Of a DNA stretch of 10,279 nucleotides, positions 1 to 6,635 are shown piece after piece. The translations under genes were made by a program, and so were the position numbers. The stretch's first letter is position 1; each line of letters starts with the position of its first letter. The notes beneath the pieces are model-generated. The model saw only the letters and a list, made by a program, of their open reading frames with translations. It was not told the origin of the DNA and made no database searches. The stretch spans positions 1 through 10,279 of the forward strand of contig CANQMG010000054.1 of NCBI GenBank assembly GCA_947624925.1. The letters run 5' to 3'. The DNA is from an uncultured Clostridia bacterium. Its GTDB lineage: Bacteria > Bacillota > Clostridia > TANB77 > CAG-508.

Positions 1-567
1 GTAAAATTTGAAGATTATGATGGTAGAGAAATAGAAACACAAACAGTAGAATATGGAAAACCAGCAACAGCACCAAAAAATAATCCAACAAGAGAAGGAT
101 ATACATTTACAGGCTGGGATCCAGCAGATTTTACACAAGTAAAATCAGATATGACAATAAAAGCACAATATAAAATAAACACATACACAGTAAAATTCGT
201 AGATTGGAACGGAACTGAATTAAAGAGTGAAACAGTAGAATATGGAAAATCAGCAACAGCACCAGAAGAAAATCCAACAAGAGAAGGATATACATTTACA
301 GGATGGAATCCATCAGACTTTACACAAGTAAAAGAAGATATGGAAATAAAGGCACAATACAAAATAAACACATACACAGTAAAATTTGAAGATTATGATG
401 GTAGAGAAATAGAAACACAAACAGTAGAATATGGAAAACCAGCAACAGCACCAAAGAATAATCCAACAAGAGAAGGATACAAATTTACAGGATGGAATCC
501 ATCAGACTTTACAAAAGTAAAATCAGATATGACAATAAAAGCTCAGTATGAAGCAATTAAGTTAGAA
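1..567 (+). repeat. Three tandem 189-bp coding repeats (units start at 1, 190 and 379)
   Basis: The unit period is exactly 189 bp (63 codons), so copy-number change keeps the frame. Units 1 and 3 are identical over their first 77 bases and encode the EDYDGREIETQ variant. Unit 2 differs there (VDWNGTELKSE variant) but is nearly identical to unit 1 around the PTREGYTFTGW part. The last unit diverges at its end (from about base 541) where the unique C-terminal domain begins. The array continues to the left edge, so more copies may lie outside. Confidence 0.9.
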
Positions 568-1047
568 TTAAAGAAAAATGGAACAATTAAAATTTCAAGA
601 AAAAAGGATGACTATAAAATTTTACAACAAGCTGTAATATTCCATTTTGAAATAGAATTTAATAATATAATAAAAGATACATCTTTATTAGATAAATATA
701 TAATTACATTATATTCACCAGATGGAAGTGTAATTTCAAAGAAGGAAACAACAAAGAAAGATGGAGATAGTATTTCCCTAGATCAAATTTCAGCATCAGA
801 AAATTCAAAATTGGATTTATCAAATTCAACATACAAATTAAAGATTGAAGCAATAGGTAATAATGGAAGTAGAATTGAAAAAAATATTAATTTAGAAACA
901 AGAATTCTTTTAGCTGGATTATTAAGTACTACAACAGTTAGATTTACTATTCCAGAGAATTCTAACTGGTACAATATAACAGGAACAGAAAATGATACAG
1001 TTTCTGATTTAGCTGGATATTCAGGAATAACTATTACATTAAAATAA
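1..1047 (+). CDS. InlB B-repeat (Listeria-Bacteroides / Flg_new type) surface protein, C-terminal part (5' end outside window)
   Basis: The reading frame is open from base 1 and ends at TAA 1045-1047, giving 348 visible residues. The true start lies left of the window; the ATG at 151 is only an internal Met inside a repeat. Residues 1-189 are three tandem 63-residue repeats with the pattern V-K-F near the start, E-Y-G-K in the middle, then PTREGYxFTGW, and an end like IKAQYKINTYT. This matches the InlB B-repeat/Flg_new family, small beta-grasp-like modules common in secreted or wall-attached proteins of Firmicutes. Residues about 190-348 form a different, Lys/Asn/Ser-rich, probably beta-rich domain that I do not recognise. 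There is no LPXTG motif and no C-terminal membrane anchor, so any wall attachment or signal peptide must be in the missing N-terminal part. The repeat family is clear; the role (adhesion, binding or a stalk) is inferred. Confidence 0.85.
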   Translation, partial: VKFEDYDGREIETQTVEYGKPATAPKNNPTREGYTFTGWDPADFTQVKSDMTIKAQYKINTYTVKFVDWNGTELKSETVEYGKSATAPEENPTREGYTFTGWNPSDFTQVKEDMEIKAQYKINTYTVKFEDYDGREIETQTVEYGKPATAPKNNPTREGYKFTGWNPSDFTKVKSDMTIKAQYEAIKLELKKNGTIKISRKKDDYKILQQAVIFHFEIEFNNIIKDTSLLDKYIITLYSPDGSVISKKETTKKDGDSISLDQISASENSKLDLSNSTYKLKIEAIGNNGSRIEKNINLETRILLAGLLSTTTVRFTIPENSNWYNITGTENDTVSDLAGYSGITITLK

Positions 1048-1052
1048 TGAAT

Positions 1053-1089
1053 AAAAAAGAAGGTAATTTCAAAATTACCTTCTTTTTTT
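1053..1089 (+). terminator. Intrinsic terminator after the B-repeat protein gene
   Basis: A 16-bp perfect stem (1053-1068 with 1073-1088, core GAAGGTAATT/AATTACCTTC) with a TCAA loop ends in a run of seven T. It begins 6 bases after the stop codon. Because the left arm starts with six A, the hairpin also has a T run when read on the minus strand and could stop transcription arriving from the convergent CapA-family gene. Confidence 0.9.
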
Positions 1090-1181
1090 AAAATATGCAT
1101 AGAATTAATTTGTTGAATATTTGAAAAGTAAAATATACATAAAGATGTCAAAATTTTTAATTTTGCTAATCTTACATAAAT

Positions 1182-2399
1182 TTAAATAGGTTCACCAACT
1201 GTTTTTTCAATTTTACTTAATTCTGTTTTTAATGTTTTATAAAGTGATTCGCCTATCGACTTATCAGAACCATTATCATAGTTTTCTATAGCAGTTTTTA
1301 TATCGATTAATTCGTAACGTGTTCTTGATGATGCTCTTGATCCTTTATCATTTAAATATAATGGAATGTAATTAATTGAATCTAAATTAATTGTTCCATC
1401 ATTAGATTTTGTAATTTGTATATTTAAAATTACAGTACTTTTTGTATTTTCATAATATTGTCCTGACATAAAATTACCTAATGAATATATTACAAAGCAA
1501 TCTTTGGTAGAGCCATCTTCTAAAGTAACGGTTCTTTTTTCCATAGGTTCTAAAACATGAGGATGACTTCCTAAAATTATATCTACGCCATTTTCAAATA
1601 AAAAATCAGCTAATTCTTCTTGCTTAGAATTTTGTTTTAGTTTATATTCATCTCCCCAATGCATACTAGTGCATATAAGATCAGCACCTTGATTTTTAGC
1701 AGATTCAATATGTTTTTTAATAAGTTCTTTATCTATCAAATTTACACAATATGATTTATCAGATGGTACTGTAATACCATTAGTTCCATATGTATATGTT
1801 AAAAATGCAATTTTTATTCCATTAATATCTTTAATTAGAATTTTATCTTGTTCTTCTTGAGATCTAGAAGTTCCTGTGTGGTCTAAATTATATTCATCTA
1901 AAAAATTTAAAGTACTTTCAATACCAGAATATCCTTTATCCATACAGTGATTATTTGCAGTTGTAAGTACATCCATACCTAAATCTTTTAAATTTTGTCC
2001 TAATTGTTCTGGGGTATTAAAAGTTGGATATCCTGTATATCCTCGAGATTTTCCAGAAAATGTAGTTTCTAGATTACCAATTGCAACATCTGCATCAGAT
2101 ATATAATTTTTTATATTTTTAAAAACATAAGAAAAGTCATAAGTTTTATCTGACTTATTATATGCATCATCAAAATTGGTTGTGTGACACATAATATCTC
2201 CAATAACTGCCATATTTATGGTTATATCTTTAGGCTCATCTTTATCAGCAGAAATGTCTATATCAGGAGAAGAATCATTTTTATTAAAAAAAGCAGTTAT
2301 CCTAAATAGGATAATATAAATTAATGCAACTAAAAGCAACACAGCGGGAATAAATTTTTTAAAATTAATTTTTAATTTTTTATTTTTTGAATTACTCAT
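1182..2399 (-). CDS. CapA/PgsA-family membrane-anchored protein (metallophosphatase fold)
   Basis: 405 residues. The start at 2397-2399 is chosen because AAAGGAG (2405-2411) sits 5 bases before it; the frame stays open upstream to 2714 but without homology. A short Lys-rich cytoplasmic end is followed by one membrane segment (about 17-38), so the main domain should lie outside the membrane. The domain (about 62-355) carries the CapA-family motif series: VIGDIM near 66-70, GNLET 108-112, NNHCMDKG 149-156, MHWGDEY 246-252, GSHPHVLEP 277-285 and YSLGNF 305-310. The Asp, Asn and His residues in these motifs match the metal-binding set of the calcineurin-like fold. Family members are linked to poly-gamma-glutamate capsule synthesis, but here there are no pgsB/pgsC/capB/capC neighbours, so a capsule role is not supported and the substrate is unknown. 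It is divergent from the DUF378 gene and convergent with the B-repeat gene. Confidence 0.9.
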   Translation of the reverse strand: MSNSKNKKLKINFKKFIPAVLLLVALIYIILFRITAFFNKNDSSPDIDISADKDEPKDITINMAVIGDIMCHTTNFDDAYNKSDKTYDFSYVFKNIKNYISDADVAIGNLETTFSGKSRGYTGYPTFNTPEQLGQNLKDLGMDVLTTANNHCMDKGYSGIESTLNFLDEYNLDHTGTSRSQEEQDKILIKDINGIKIAFLTYTYGTNGITVPSDKSYCVNLIDKELIKKHIESAKNQGADLICTSMHWGDEYKLKQNSKQEELADFLFENGVDIILGSHPHVLEPMEKRTVTLEDGSTKDCFVIYSLGNFMSGQYYENTKSTVILNIQITKSNDGTINLDSINYIPLYLNDKGSRASSRTRYELIDIKTAIENYDNGSDKSIGESLYKTLKTELSKIEKTVGEPI

Positions 2400-2544
2400 A
2401 AAAGCTCCTTTCATTAATATAATTTTAGTATGTTTAAACAAATTAAAATTATCATAAAAAATAAAAATTTTCAATAAAAAGTATAAAAAAATGATAATAG
2501 AGAAAACTAAAATAAAATATAATTTAATTAAGGAGTGATAAAAA
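2400..2544. promoter_or_regulatory. Divergent intergenic region between the CapA-family gene and the DUF378 gene; promoters not clearly resolved
   Basis: This 145-bp, almost pure A+T stretch must hold both start regions. A weak + strand candidate is GATAAT at 2493-2498 with TTTCAA at 2469-2474 (18-bp spacing). A weak minus-strand candidate is GATAAT (complement of 2448-2453) with TTGAAA (complement of 2469-2474), but at a short 15-bp spacing. Neither is strong, and no operator-like inverted repeat or riboswitch was seen. The ribosome sites are clear: complement of 2405-2411 for the left gene, AAGGAGTG 2530-2537 for the right gene. Confidence 0.35.
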
Positions 2545-2733
2545 ATGAAAGTAATAGATAAAATTGCATTAGTATTAATAGTAATAGGTGCAATAAACTG
2601 GGGATTAATAGGTTTCTTCAATTTCAACTTAGTTGAATTTATATTTGGAAACATGACTATACTATCTAGAATAATATATGCCCTAGTAGGAATATCTGGA
2701 CTATGGGGAATCAAGCTTTTATTTGATGATTAG
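2545..2733 (+). CDS. DUF378 family small membrane protein (YuzA-like)
   Basis: 62 residues starting at ATG 2545 behind AAGGAGTG (2530-2537). Two hydrophobic segments (about residues 6-27 and 38-58) are separated by a short loop. The pattern GAINWGLIGFF at 15-25 followed by N-L-V-E near 28-31 and a second helix with R-I-I-Y-A-L-V-G-x-S-G-L-W is the DUF378 signature, and the length is normal for that family. The molecular function of the family is unknown. It stands alone: a divergent gene on the left, and a terminator then a new promoter on the right, so it is probably monocistronic. Confidence 0.88.
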   Translation: MKVIDKIALVLIVIGAINWGLIGFFNFNLVEFIFGNMTILSRIIYALVGISGLWGIKLLFDD

Positions 2734-2775
2734 TGTTAGACGTGGACTATCAAAATTTTATAGCTTATGTCAGAT

Positions 2776-2813
2776 AAAAAACACAGGAGATATTTATTAT
2801 TCCTGTGTTTTTT
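2776..2813 (+). terminator. Intrinsic terminator after the DUF378 gene
   Basis: AAAAAACACAGGA (2776-2788) pairs with TCCTGTGTTTTTT (2801-2813), a 13-bp perfect stem with a 12-base A+T-rich loop and a terminal T run. It lies 43 bases past the stop codon and separates the DUF378 transcript from the ABC-F gene promoter just downstream. Confidence 0.9.
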
Positions 2814-2815
2814 GC

Positions 2816-2844
2816 TTGAAAAAGTATCTTTTTTGGTATATAAT
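2816..2844 (+). promoter_or_regulatory. Housekeeping-type promoter of the ABC-F gene
   Basis: TTGAAA at 2816-2821 and a perfect TATAAT at 2839-2844, 17 bases apart, match the sigma-A consensus. Transcription would start near 2851, leaving a leader of about 30 bases that holds AGGAGG (2868-2873), 6 bases before the ATG. The leader is too short for an attenuator or riboswitch. Confidence 0.8.
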
Positions 2845-2879
2845 TATTTCGTTTTAAATTATATACTAGGAGGATTAAA

Positions 2880-4460
2880 ATGTTATCTGCAAATGGAGTA
2901 ACTGTAAGATTTGGAAAAAGAGTTTTGTTTGAAGACGTTAACATTAAATTTGGAAAAGGAAATTGTTATGGAATTATAGGTGCAAATGGCGCTGGTAAAT
3001 CTACTTTTTTAAAAGTTTTATCTGGAGATATAGAACCTAGTAAGGGAGATGTTTCTAAAGATAAAAACGAAAGAATATCTGTCTTAAAACAAGACCACTT
3101 TGCATATGAAGCATATACAGTAATAGATACTGTAATTATGGGAAATCAAGAATTATATAGAATTATGAAAGAAAAGGATGCAATATATTCTAAACCAGAT
3201 TTTTCTGAAGAAGATGGTATGAAAGCAGCTAAATTAGAAGAAAGGTTTGCAGAATTAGATGGCTGGAATTCAGAATCAGATGCAGCAATATTATTAAATG
3301 ATTTAGGAATAGGTTCAGAAAATCATTATAAGCTTATGAAGGAAATAGAAGCTAAAGATAAAGTAAAAATATTGTTAGCTCAAGCATTATTTGGAAATCC
3401 TGATATTTTACTTCTTGATGAGCCAACAAATGATTTAGATTTAAAAAGTATAAATTGGTTACAGGAATTTTTAATAAATTTTGAAAACACAGTTATCGTT
3501 GTTTCACATGATAGATATTTTTTAAATAAAGTATGTACTCATATAGCTGATGTTGATTATGGTAAAATAAAAGTTTATCCAGGTAATTATGATTTTTGGT
3601 ATGAATCTAGTCAGTTAGCTTTAAAGCAGGCTAAAGAGGCAAATAAAAAGAAAGAAGAAAAAATAAAGGAATTACAAGAATTTATTGCAAGATTTAGTGC
3701 AAATGCATCTAAGTCTAAACAAGCAACATCAAGAAAAAAATCATTGGAAAAAATAGAATTAGATGAGATTAAGCCATCTAATAGAAAATATCCATATATT
3801 GATTTTAAACCAGATAGAGAACCTGGAAAAGAAATATTAACATTAAAAAATGTATCTAAATCTATAGATGGACAGAAAATTTTAAATAATATTAGCTTTA
3901 CAGTAAAAAGCAATGATAAAATTGCATTTTTAGCTGATAATGAAAATGCAAAAACGTTATTATTTCAAATAATAGCTGGAGAGGTTAAACCAGATGAAGG
4001 TGAAATAATTTGGGGAACTACAATTACTAATACATATTTTCCAAAAGATAATAATTATCTATTTAATGAGGATATCAATCTAGTAGAGTGGTTAAGAGGA
4101 TATTCTAAAGATCCTGATGAAACATATGTAAGAGGATTTCTAGGAAGAATGTTATTTTCAGGGGAAGAAGCTCTAAAAAAAGTTAATGTTTTATCTGGTG
4201 GAGAAAAGGTAAGATGTGTTTTATCTAAAATGATGCTTTCAGGAGCAAATTTTTTAATATTTGATGAACCAACTAATCATTTAGATATGGAAAGCATAAC
4301 TGCTTTAAATGAAGGAATGTCTAGATTTAAAGGTAACATTATTTTTACATCTCATGACCATCAATTAACACAAACTGTTGCAAATAGAATTATAGATATA
4401 AAAGAAGATAAAATTATTGATAGAGAAATAACATATAATGAATATTTAGAACTAGAATAA
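2880..4460 (+). CDS. ABC-F family ATPase, YkpA/YbiT-like subgroup
   Basis: 526 residues, start ATG 2880 with AGGAGG 6 bases upstream. Two ATP-binding domains lie on one chain without membrane segments, joined by a charged helical linker (about 240-300), the layout of ABC-F translation factors that act at the ribosomal E site. Domain 1 has Walker A GANGAGKS (34-41), Walker B LLLDEPTND (177-185) and switch His210. Domain 2 has signature LSGGE (438-442), Walker B IFDEPTNH (460-467) and His492. Two canonical motifs are degenerate: the first domain has IEAKDKVKI (156-164) where LSGGE is expected, and the second P-loop reads ADNENAKT (352-359), both glycines replaced by Ala. From memory, YkpA/YbiT relatives also depart from consensus at these sites, so this is probably a subgroup trait and not decay. 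An antibiotic-resistance role is not indicated. It is probably a single-gene transcript. Confidence 0.92.
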   Translation: MLSANGVTVRFGKRVLFEDVNIKFGKGNCYGIIGANGAGKSTFLKVLSGDIEPSKGDVSKDKNERISVLKQDHFAYEAYTVIDTVIMGNQELYRIMKEKDAIYSKPDFSEEDGMKAAKLEERFAELDGWNSESDAAILLNDLGIGSENHYKLMKEIEAKDKVKILLAQALFGNPDILLLDEPTNDLDLKSINWLQEFLINFENTVIVVSHDRYFLNKVCTHIADVDYGKIKVYPGNYDFWYESSQLALKQAKEANKKKEEKIKELQEFIARFSANASKSKQATSRKKSLEKIELDEIKPSNRKYPYIDFKPDREPGKEILTLKNVSKSIDGQKILNNISFTVKSNDKIAFLADNENAKTLLFQIIAGEVKPDEGEIIWGTTITNTYFPKDNNYLFNEDINLVEWLRGYSKDPDETYVRGFLGRMLFSGEEALKKVNVLSGGEKVRCVLSKMMLSGANFLIFDEPTNHLDMESITALNEGMSRFKGNIIFTSHDHQLTQTVANRIIDIKEDKIIDREITYNEYLELE

Positions 4461-4516
4461 AACGAAGTGCCTCTGCATCATTTGTTCTATAACAGAAATT
4501 TTTTATTAGATAAAAT

Positions 4517-4538
4517 AAAAGGGCATTAAGCCCTTTTT
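4517..4538. terminator. Bidirectional terminator between the convergent ABC-F and DUF975 genes
   Basis: AAAAGGGC (4517-4524) pairs with GCCCTTTT (4530-4537) around an ATTAA loop. Read on + it ends in TTTTTATTA; read on minus it ends in TTTTATTTTA. It lies 57 bases after the ABC-F stop and 7 bases past the DUF975 stop on the other strand, so it can end both transcripts. Confidence 0.85.
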
Positions 4539-4544
4539 ATTAAA

Positions 4545-5276
4545 TTATTCTATATTGTTATCTTGAATATTATTGTTGTTTATATTGGCCAATTTTTCAT
4601 AAAATATTATTTCAGAAACAGACATATATGGTAAAAGCCAAAAAAATCCTATTCCAAAAGTAAAAACAGTAAGTATTAACCAACCAATAAATGTTAAAGT
4701 AAGCCAAATATAACTACATCTATTACCATTCATTAATAATGCACTTTTTTCCACAACTTCTTTTCCTGTCATATTGGGATTGTCATATCTTATAAAAAAA
4801 ACAAGTGAGTATAGTAATGCTTTAACATACATATATACTATAAGGAATATATAGGCAGCCAATAATAAAAAAAGAATTACTGTATATATAAAAGATAATT
4901 CATTTAATAAAGAAATGTATCGTAAATAAGAAATTGCTATTATACATACAACAAGTATGCAAGCTGGAATAATTAATTTTAAAATAACATTACCTATAAC
5001 ACCTAATATTTTTGTAAATGAAGAAAAACCAATTGATAAAAAATCTGTATATGCAACATCTTCATTTCTTCTTATTTTTATACAAGATACTGTCAAACCA
5101 TATGACATAATAATATTCATTATGTATATTGCAATATTCCCTACTATAGGAATGAAAGCAAGAATAAATGATATAACATATGATATTATTGCATATATAA
5201 ATATAAGTAAAGCAACTTTTCCCCATTTGCCAGATAAAGATGAGCGAGCTTCAGCTCTAATTTCTGATGCAACCAC
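4545..5276 (-). CDS. DUF975 family integral membrane protein
   Basis: 243 residues. The start codon is GTG (complement of 5274-5276), chosen because AAAGGAGGTG lies 5-7 bases further upstream and the family-typical beginning (EIRAEARSSLSGKWGKV) follows at once; the first in-frame ATG is internal to the membrane region. Hydrophobic segments cover about 21-43, 44-62, 90-116, 126-160 and 189-216, with an amphipathic N-terminal stretch. The KEVVEKSALLMNGNR element (172-186) followed by LTFIGWLILTVFTFGIGFFWLLPY (given here in outline, 193-217) is the DUF975 hallmark. The C-terminus is an Asn-rich tail. Family function is unknown. It has its own promoter and follows a terminator, so it is not tightly tied to the upstream regulator gene. 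Confidence 0.85.
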   Translation of the reverse strand: MVASEIRAEARSSLSGKWGKVALLIFIYAIISYVISFILAFIPIVGNIAIYIMNIIMSYGLTVSCIKIRRNEDVAYTDFLSIGFSSFTKILGVIGNVILKLIIPACILVVCIIAISYLRYISLLNELSFIYTVILFLLLAAYIFLIVYMYVKALLYSLVFFIRYDNPNMTGKEVVEKSALLMNGNRCSYIWLTLTFIGWLILTVFTFGIGFFWLLPYMSVSEIIFYEKLANINNNNIQDNNIE

Positions 5277-5311
5277 AATAGAACACCTCCTTTGTAATAA
5301 AAATCGACTTA

Positions 5312-5340
5312 ATTATATAATAAAATATAAAAATTAACAA
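5312..5340 (-). promoter_or_regulatory. Promoter of the DUF975 gene
   Basis: On the minus strand TTGTTA (complement of 5335-5340) and TATAAT (complement of 5312-5317) are exactly 17 bases apart. The predicted start would be near 5305, about 30 bases before the GTG start codon, with AAGGAGG in between. Placement directly after the terminator of the preceding gene supports it as a real promoter, though the surroundings are so A+T-rich that chance matches are common. Confidence 0.6.
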
Positions 5341-5349
5341 TAAAATACA

Positions 5350-5386
5350 AAAAAATAAAATGTAAAATAATTAATTTTACATTTTA
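5350..5386 (-). terminator. Intrinsic terminator after the HD-GYP regulator gene
   Basis: Read on the minus strand, a stem pairing 5357-5367 with 5375-5385 (AAAATGTAAAA with TTTTACATTTT, 11 bp, loop of 7) is followed by ATTTTTTT. It starts 13 bases past the stop codon. The stem is A+T-rich, so leaky termination into the DUF975 gene is possible. Confidence 0.7.
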
Positions 5387-5398
5387 TACTATTATATA

Positions 5399-6451
5399 TT
5401 ATATATATTTATTCCTAATTTCATCAATTTCATTCATATGACTATTTAAAATATTTAAAAATGTATTTGTAAGTTCAGGATCAAATTGAGTTCCTTTATT
5501 ATTTTCAAATTCTGATTTAACCACATCTAATGATAGAGAATCTCTATATGTTCTTCTTGAAGTCATTGCATCAAAACTATCTGCTATAGCTGTTATTCTT
5601 GCTAAATATGGAATTTCAGTTCCTTTCAATTTTGAAGGATAGCCTCTACCATCATATCTTTCATGATGGTGTTTTACAATTGGAATTATATCTTTAAATA
5701 TTGTTGCATCAGATAAAATATGTGCTCCAATTGAAGGATGATTTTTTATTTCAGAATATTCATCATCTGTTAATTTAGTTGTTTTAAGTAAAATACTATC
5801 TGGAACGCCTATTTTTCCAATATCATGAAATAAACCACCTATTTTTAAAATTTTTAAGTCTTCTTCAGATAAATTTAAATATTTTCCAATTAAAACTGAA
5901 TATTCAGAAACTCTATCTGAATGACCTCTAGTATATGTATCTTTAGCTTCAACAGTATGTCTTAAAATTTGAATACTTTCTAAATATGCTTTTTCAAGCT
6001 TTTCATTTGCATCTTTTAAGTCATTATTAATGTCTTTTATTAAATTCATTTGAGCAATAGCCTTTATACCAGATTCTATTAATAAAAGTAGTTGGTCAAA
6101 TTTATCACTTTTCTCACAGTAACCTTGAATATCTAATCTTTTAATAGTATCTAGTGGTGGGGCTAAATCTTTATGACCTGTAAGTAATAAAATATATAAT
6201 TCTTTGTTAAATTCACGAATTTGTTCTACAACTTGGTCTCCATGTATAGGAGTCATTATAAAATCTAATAGCATTAAATCAAAATGTTCATTTTTAACTC
6301 TTTCAATTGCCTCCATAGGGTCAGTAACACCTGTAAATTCATAGCCTGATTTTTTTAAAAATATTGAAAGAGAGTCAATAATTCCTATTTCGTCATCTAC
6401 CACAATTATTTTGTATCCATTAGAAGTTCCAGAACCTACTTGTTTTCTCAT
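5399..6451 (-). CDS. Response regulator with REC and HD-GYP (c-di-GMP phosphodiesterase) domains
   Basis: 350 residues, ATG at 6449-6451 with AGGAGG 6 bases upstream. The receiver domain (about 13-130) has the acidic pair D19/D20, phosphoacceptor D63 in LLDF, T91 and K114, so it should accept phosphate from a histidine kinase. A helical linker (about 135-165) leads to an HD-GYP domain (about 160-345) with H177 in the RGHSDR motif, H209-D210 in GLFHDIGKIG, H238 in NHPSIGAHI, H261-H262 in the KHHHERYDGRGYP element (260-272) and AIADSFDAMTS (288-298). All metal ligands and the HHExxDGxGYP hallmark are present, so it probably hydrolyses c-di-GMP to pGpG or GMP in the cytoplasm. It has no DNA-binding domain. 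It is preceded, after a hairpin and its own promoter, by a sensor kinase gene that is its likely partner. Confidence 0.93.
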   Translation of the reverse strand: MRKQVGSGTSNGYKIIVVDDEIGIIDSLSIFLKKSGYEFTGVTDPMEAIERVKNEHFDLMLLDFIMTPIHGDQVVEQIREFNKELYILLLTGHKDLAPPLDTIKRLDIQGYCEKSDKFDQLLLLIESGIKAIAQMNLIKDINNDLKDANEKLEKAYLESIQILRHTVEAKDTYTRGHSDRVSEYSVLIGKYLNLSEEDLKILKIGGLFHDIGKIGVPDSILLKTTKLTDDEYSEIKNHPSIGAHILSDATIFKDIIPIVKHHHERYDGRGYPSKLKGTEIPYLARITAIADSFDAMTSRRTYRDSLSLDVVKSEFENNKGTQFDPELTNTFLNILNSHMNEIDEIRNKYI

Positions 6452-6479
6452 CTTTTACCTCCTAGTATAATATACATAA

Positions 6480-6508
6480 ATTATATATATAAATACAAAT
6501 AAAATCAA
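6480..6508 (-). promoter_or_regulatory. Promoter of the REC-HD-GYP gene
   Basis: On the minus strand TTGATT (complement of 6503-6508) and TATAAT (complement of 6480-6485) are 17 bases apart. The predicted start near 6473 leaves about 22 bases to the ATG, enough for the AGGAGG (complement of 6458-6463). This suggests that the regulator can be transcribed independently of the kinase gene. Confidence 0.6.
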
Positions 6509-6564
6509 GAAAAAAATAAAAAATAGTAATAATATGTTACTTTTATATAATTATTTGTAAATTA

Positions 6565-6585
6565 AGGCAGGAACAAGACCTGCCT
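6565..6585 (-). terminator. Hairpin after the histidine kinase gene, possible weak terminator
   Basis: AGGCAGG (6565-6571) and CCTGCCT (6579-6585) form a 7-bp stem, the most G+C-rich element of this intergenic region, around a 7-base loop. On the minus strand it is followed by TAATTTACAAATAATT, an interrupted T tract, so termination may be partial. It lies about 50 bases past the kinase stop codon and before the regulator's promoter. An RNA-stabilising 3' end or processing site is the alternative. Confidence 0.5.
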
Positions 6586-6635
6586 AAATAATATCTATTT
6601 ATATTTTATTACAAAAAATTAATAAAAACTAAATG

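Noticed and set aside
151..153. ATG as the start of the B-repeat protein
   Set aside because: It lies inside repeat unit 1, has no ribosome binding site, and the repeat pattern continues to base 1.
15..377. Minus-strand open frame of 120 codons opposite the repeats
   Set aside because: It mirrors the repeat array, has no ribosome site of its own, and is explained by low stop frequency in the repeated sequence.
1..567. CRISPR-like array from regularly spaced repeats
   Set aside because: The repeats are adjacent 189-bp coding units with conserved reading frame, without spacers.
783..1151. Minus-strand open frame of 122 codons
   Set aside because: It crosses the terminator hairpin, overlaps a real gene end antisense, and shows no recognisable domain.
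1149..1165. Small inverted repeat CAAAATT-TTT-AATTTTG as the CapA-family terminator
   Set aside because: The stem is short, pure A+T inside, and lacks a T run on the minus strand; the bidirectional hairpin at 1053-1089 is the better candidate.
2400..2714. N-terminal extension of the CapA-family frame up to an ATG at 2714, running antisense over the DUF378 gene
   Set aside because: A good AAAGGAG site lies 5 bases before the ATG at 2399, the extension has no family match, and it covers a convincing gene on the other strand.
3611..3913. Minus-strand open frame of 100 codons inside the ABC-F gene
   Set aside because: Antisense to a well-conserved coding region, with no ribosome site or domain.
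4957..5337. Plus-strand open frame of 126 codons opposite the DUF975 gene
   Set aside because: Antisense shadow of a hydrophobic gene; it runs through the DUF975 ribosome site and promoter.
6452..6635. c-di-GMP riboswitch upstream of the HD-GYP gene
   Set aside because: The predicted leader is only about 22 bases, and the rest of the gap shows one simple hairpin without the conserved GEMM-type architecture.
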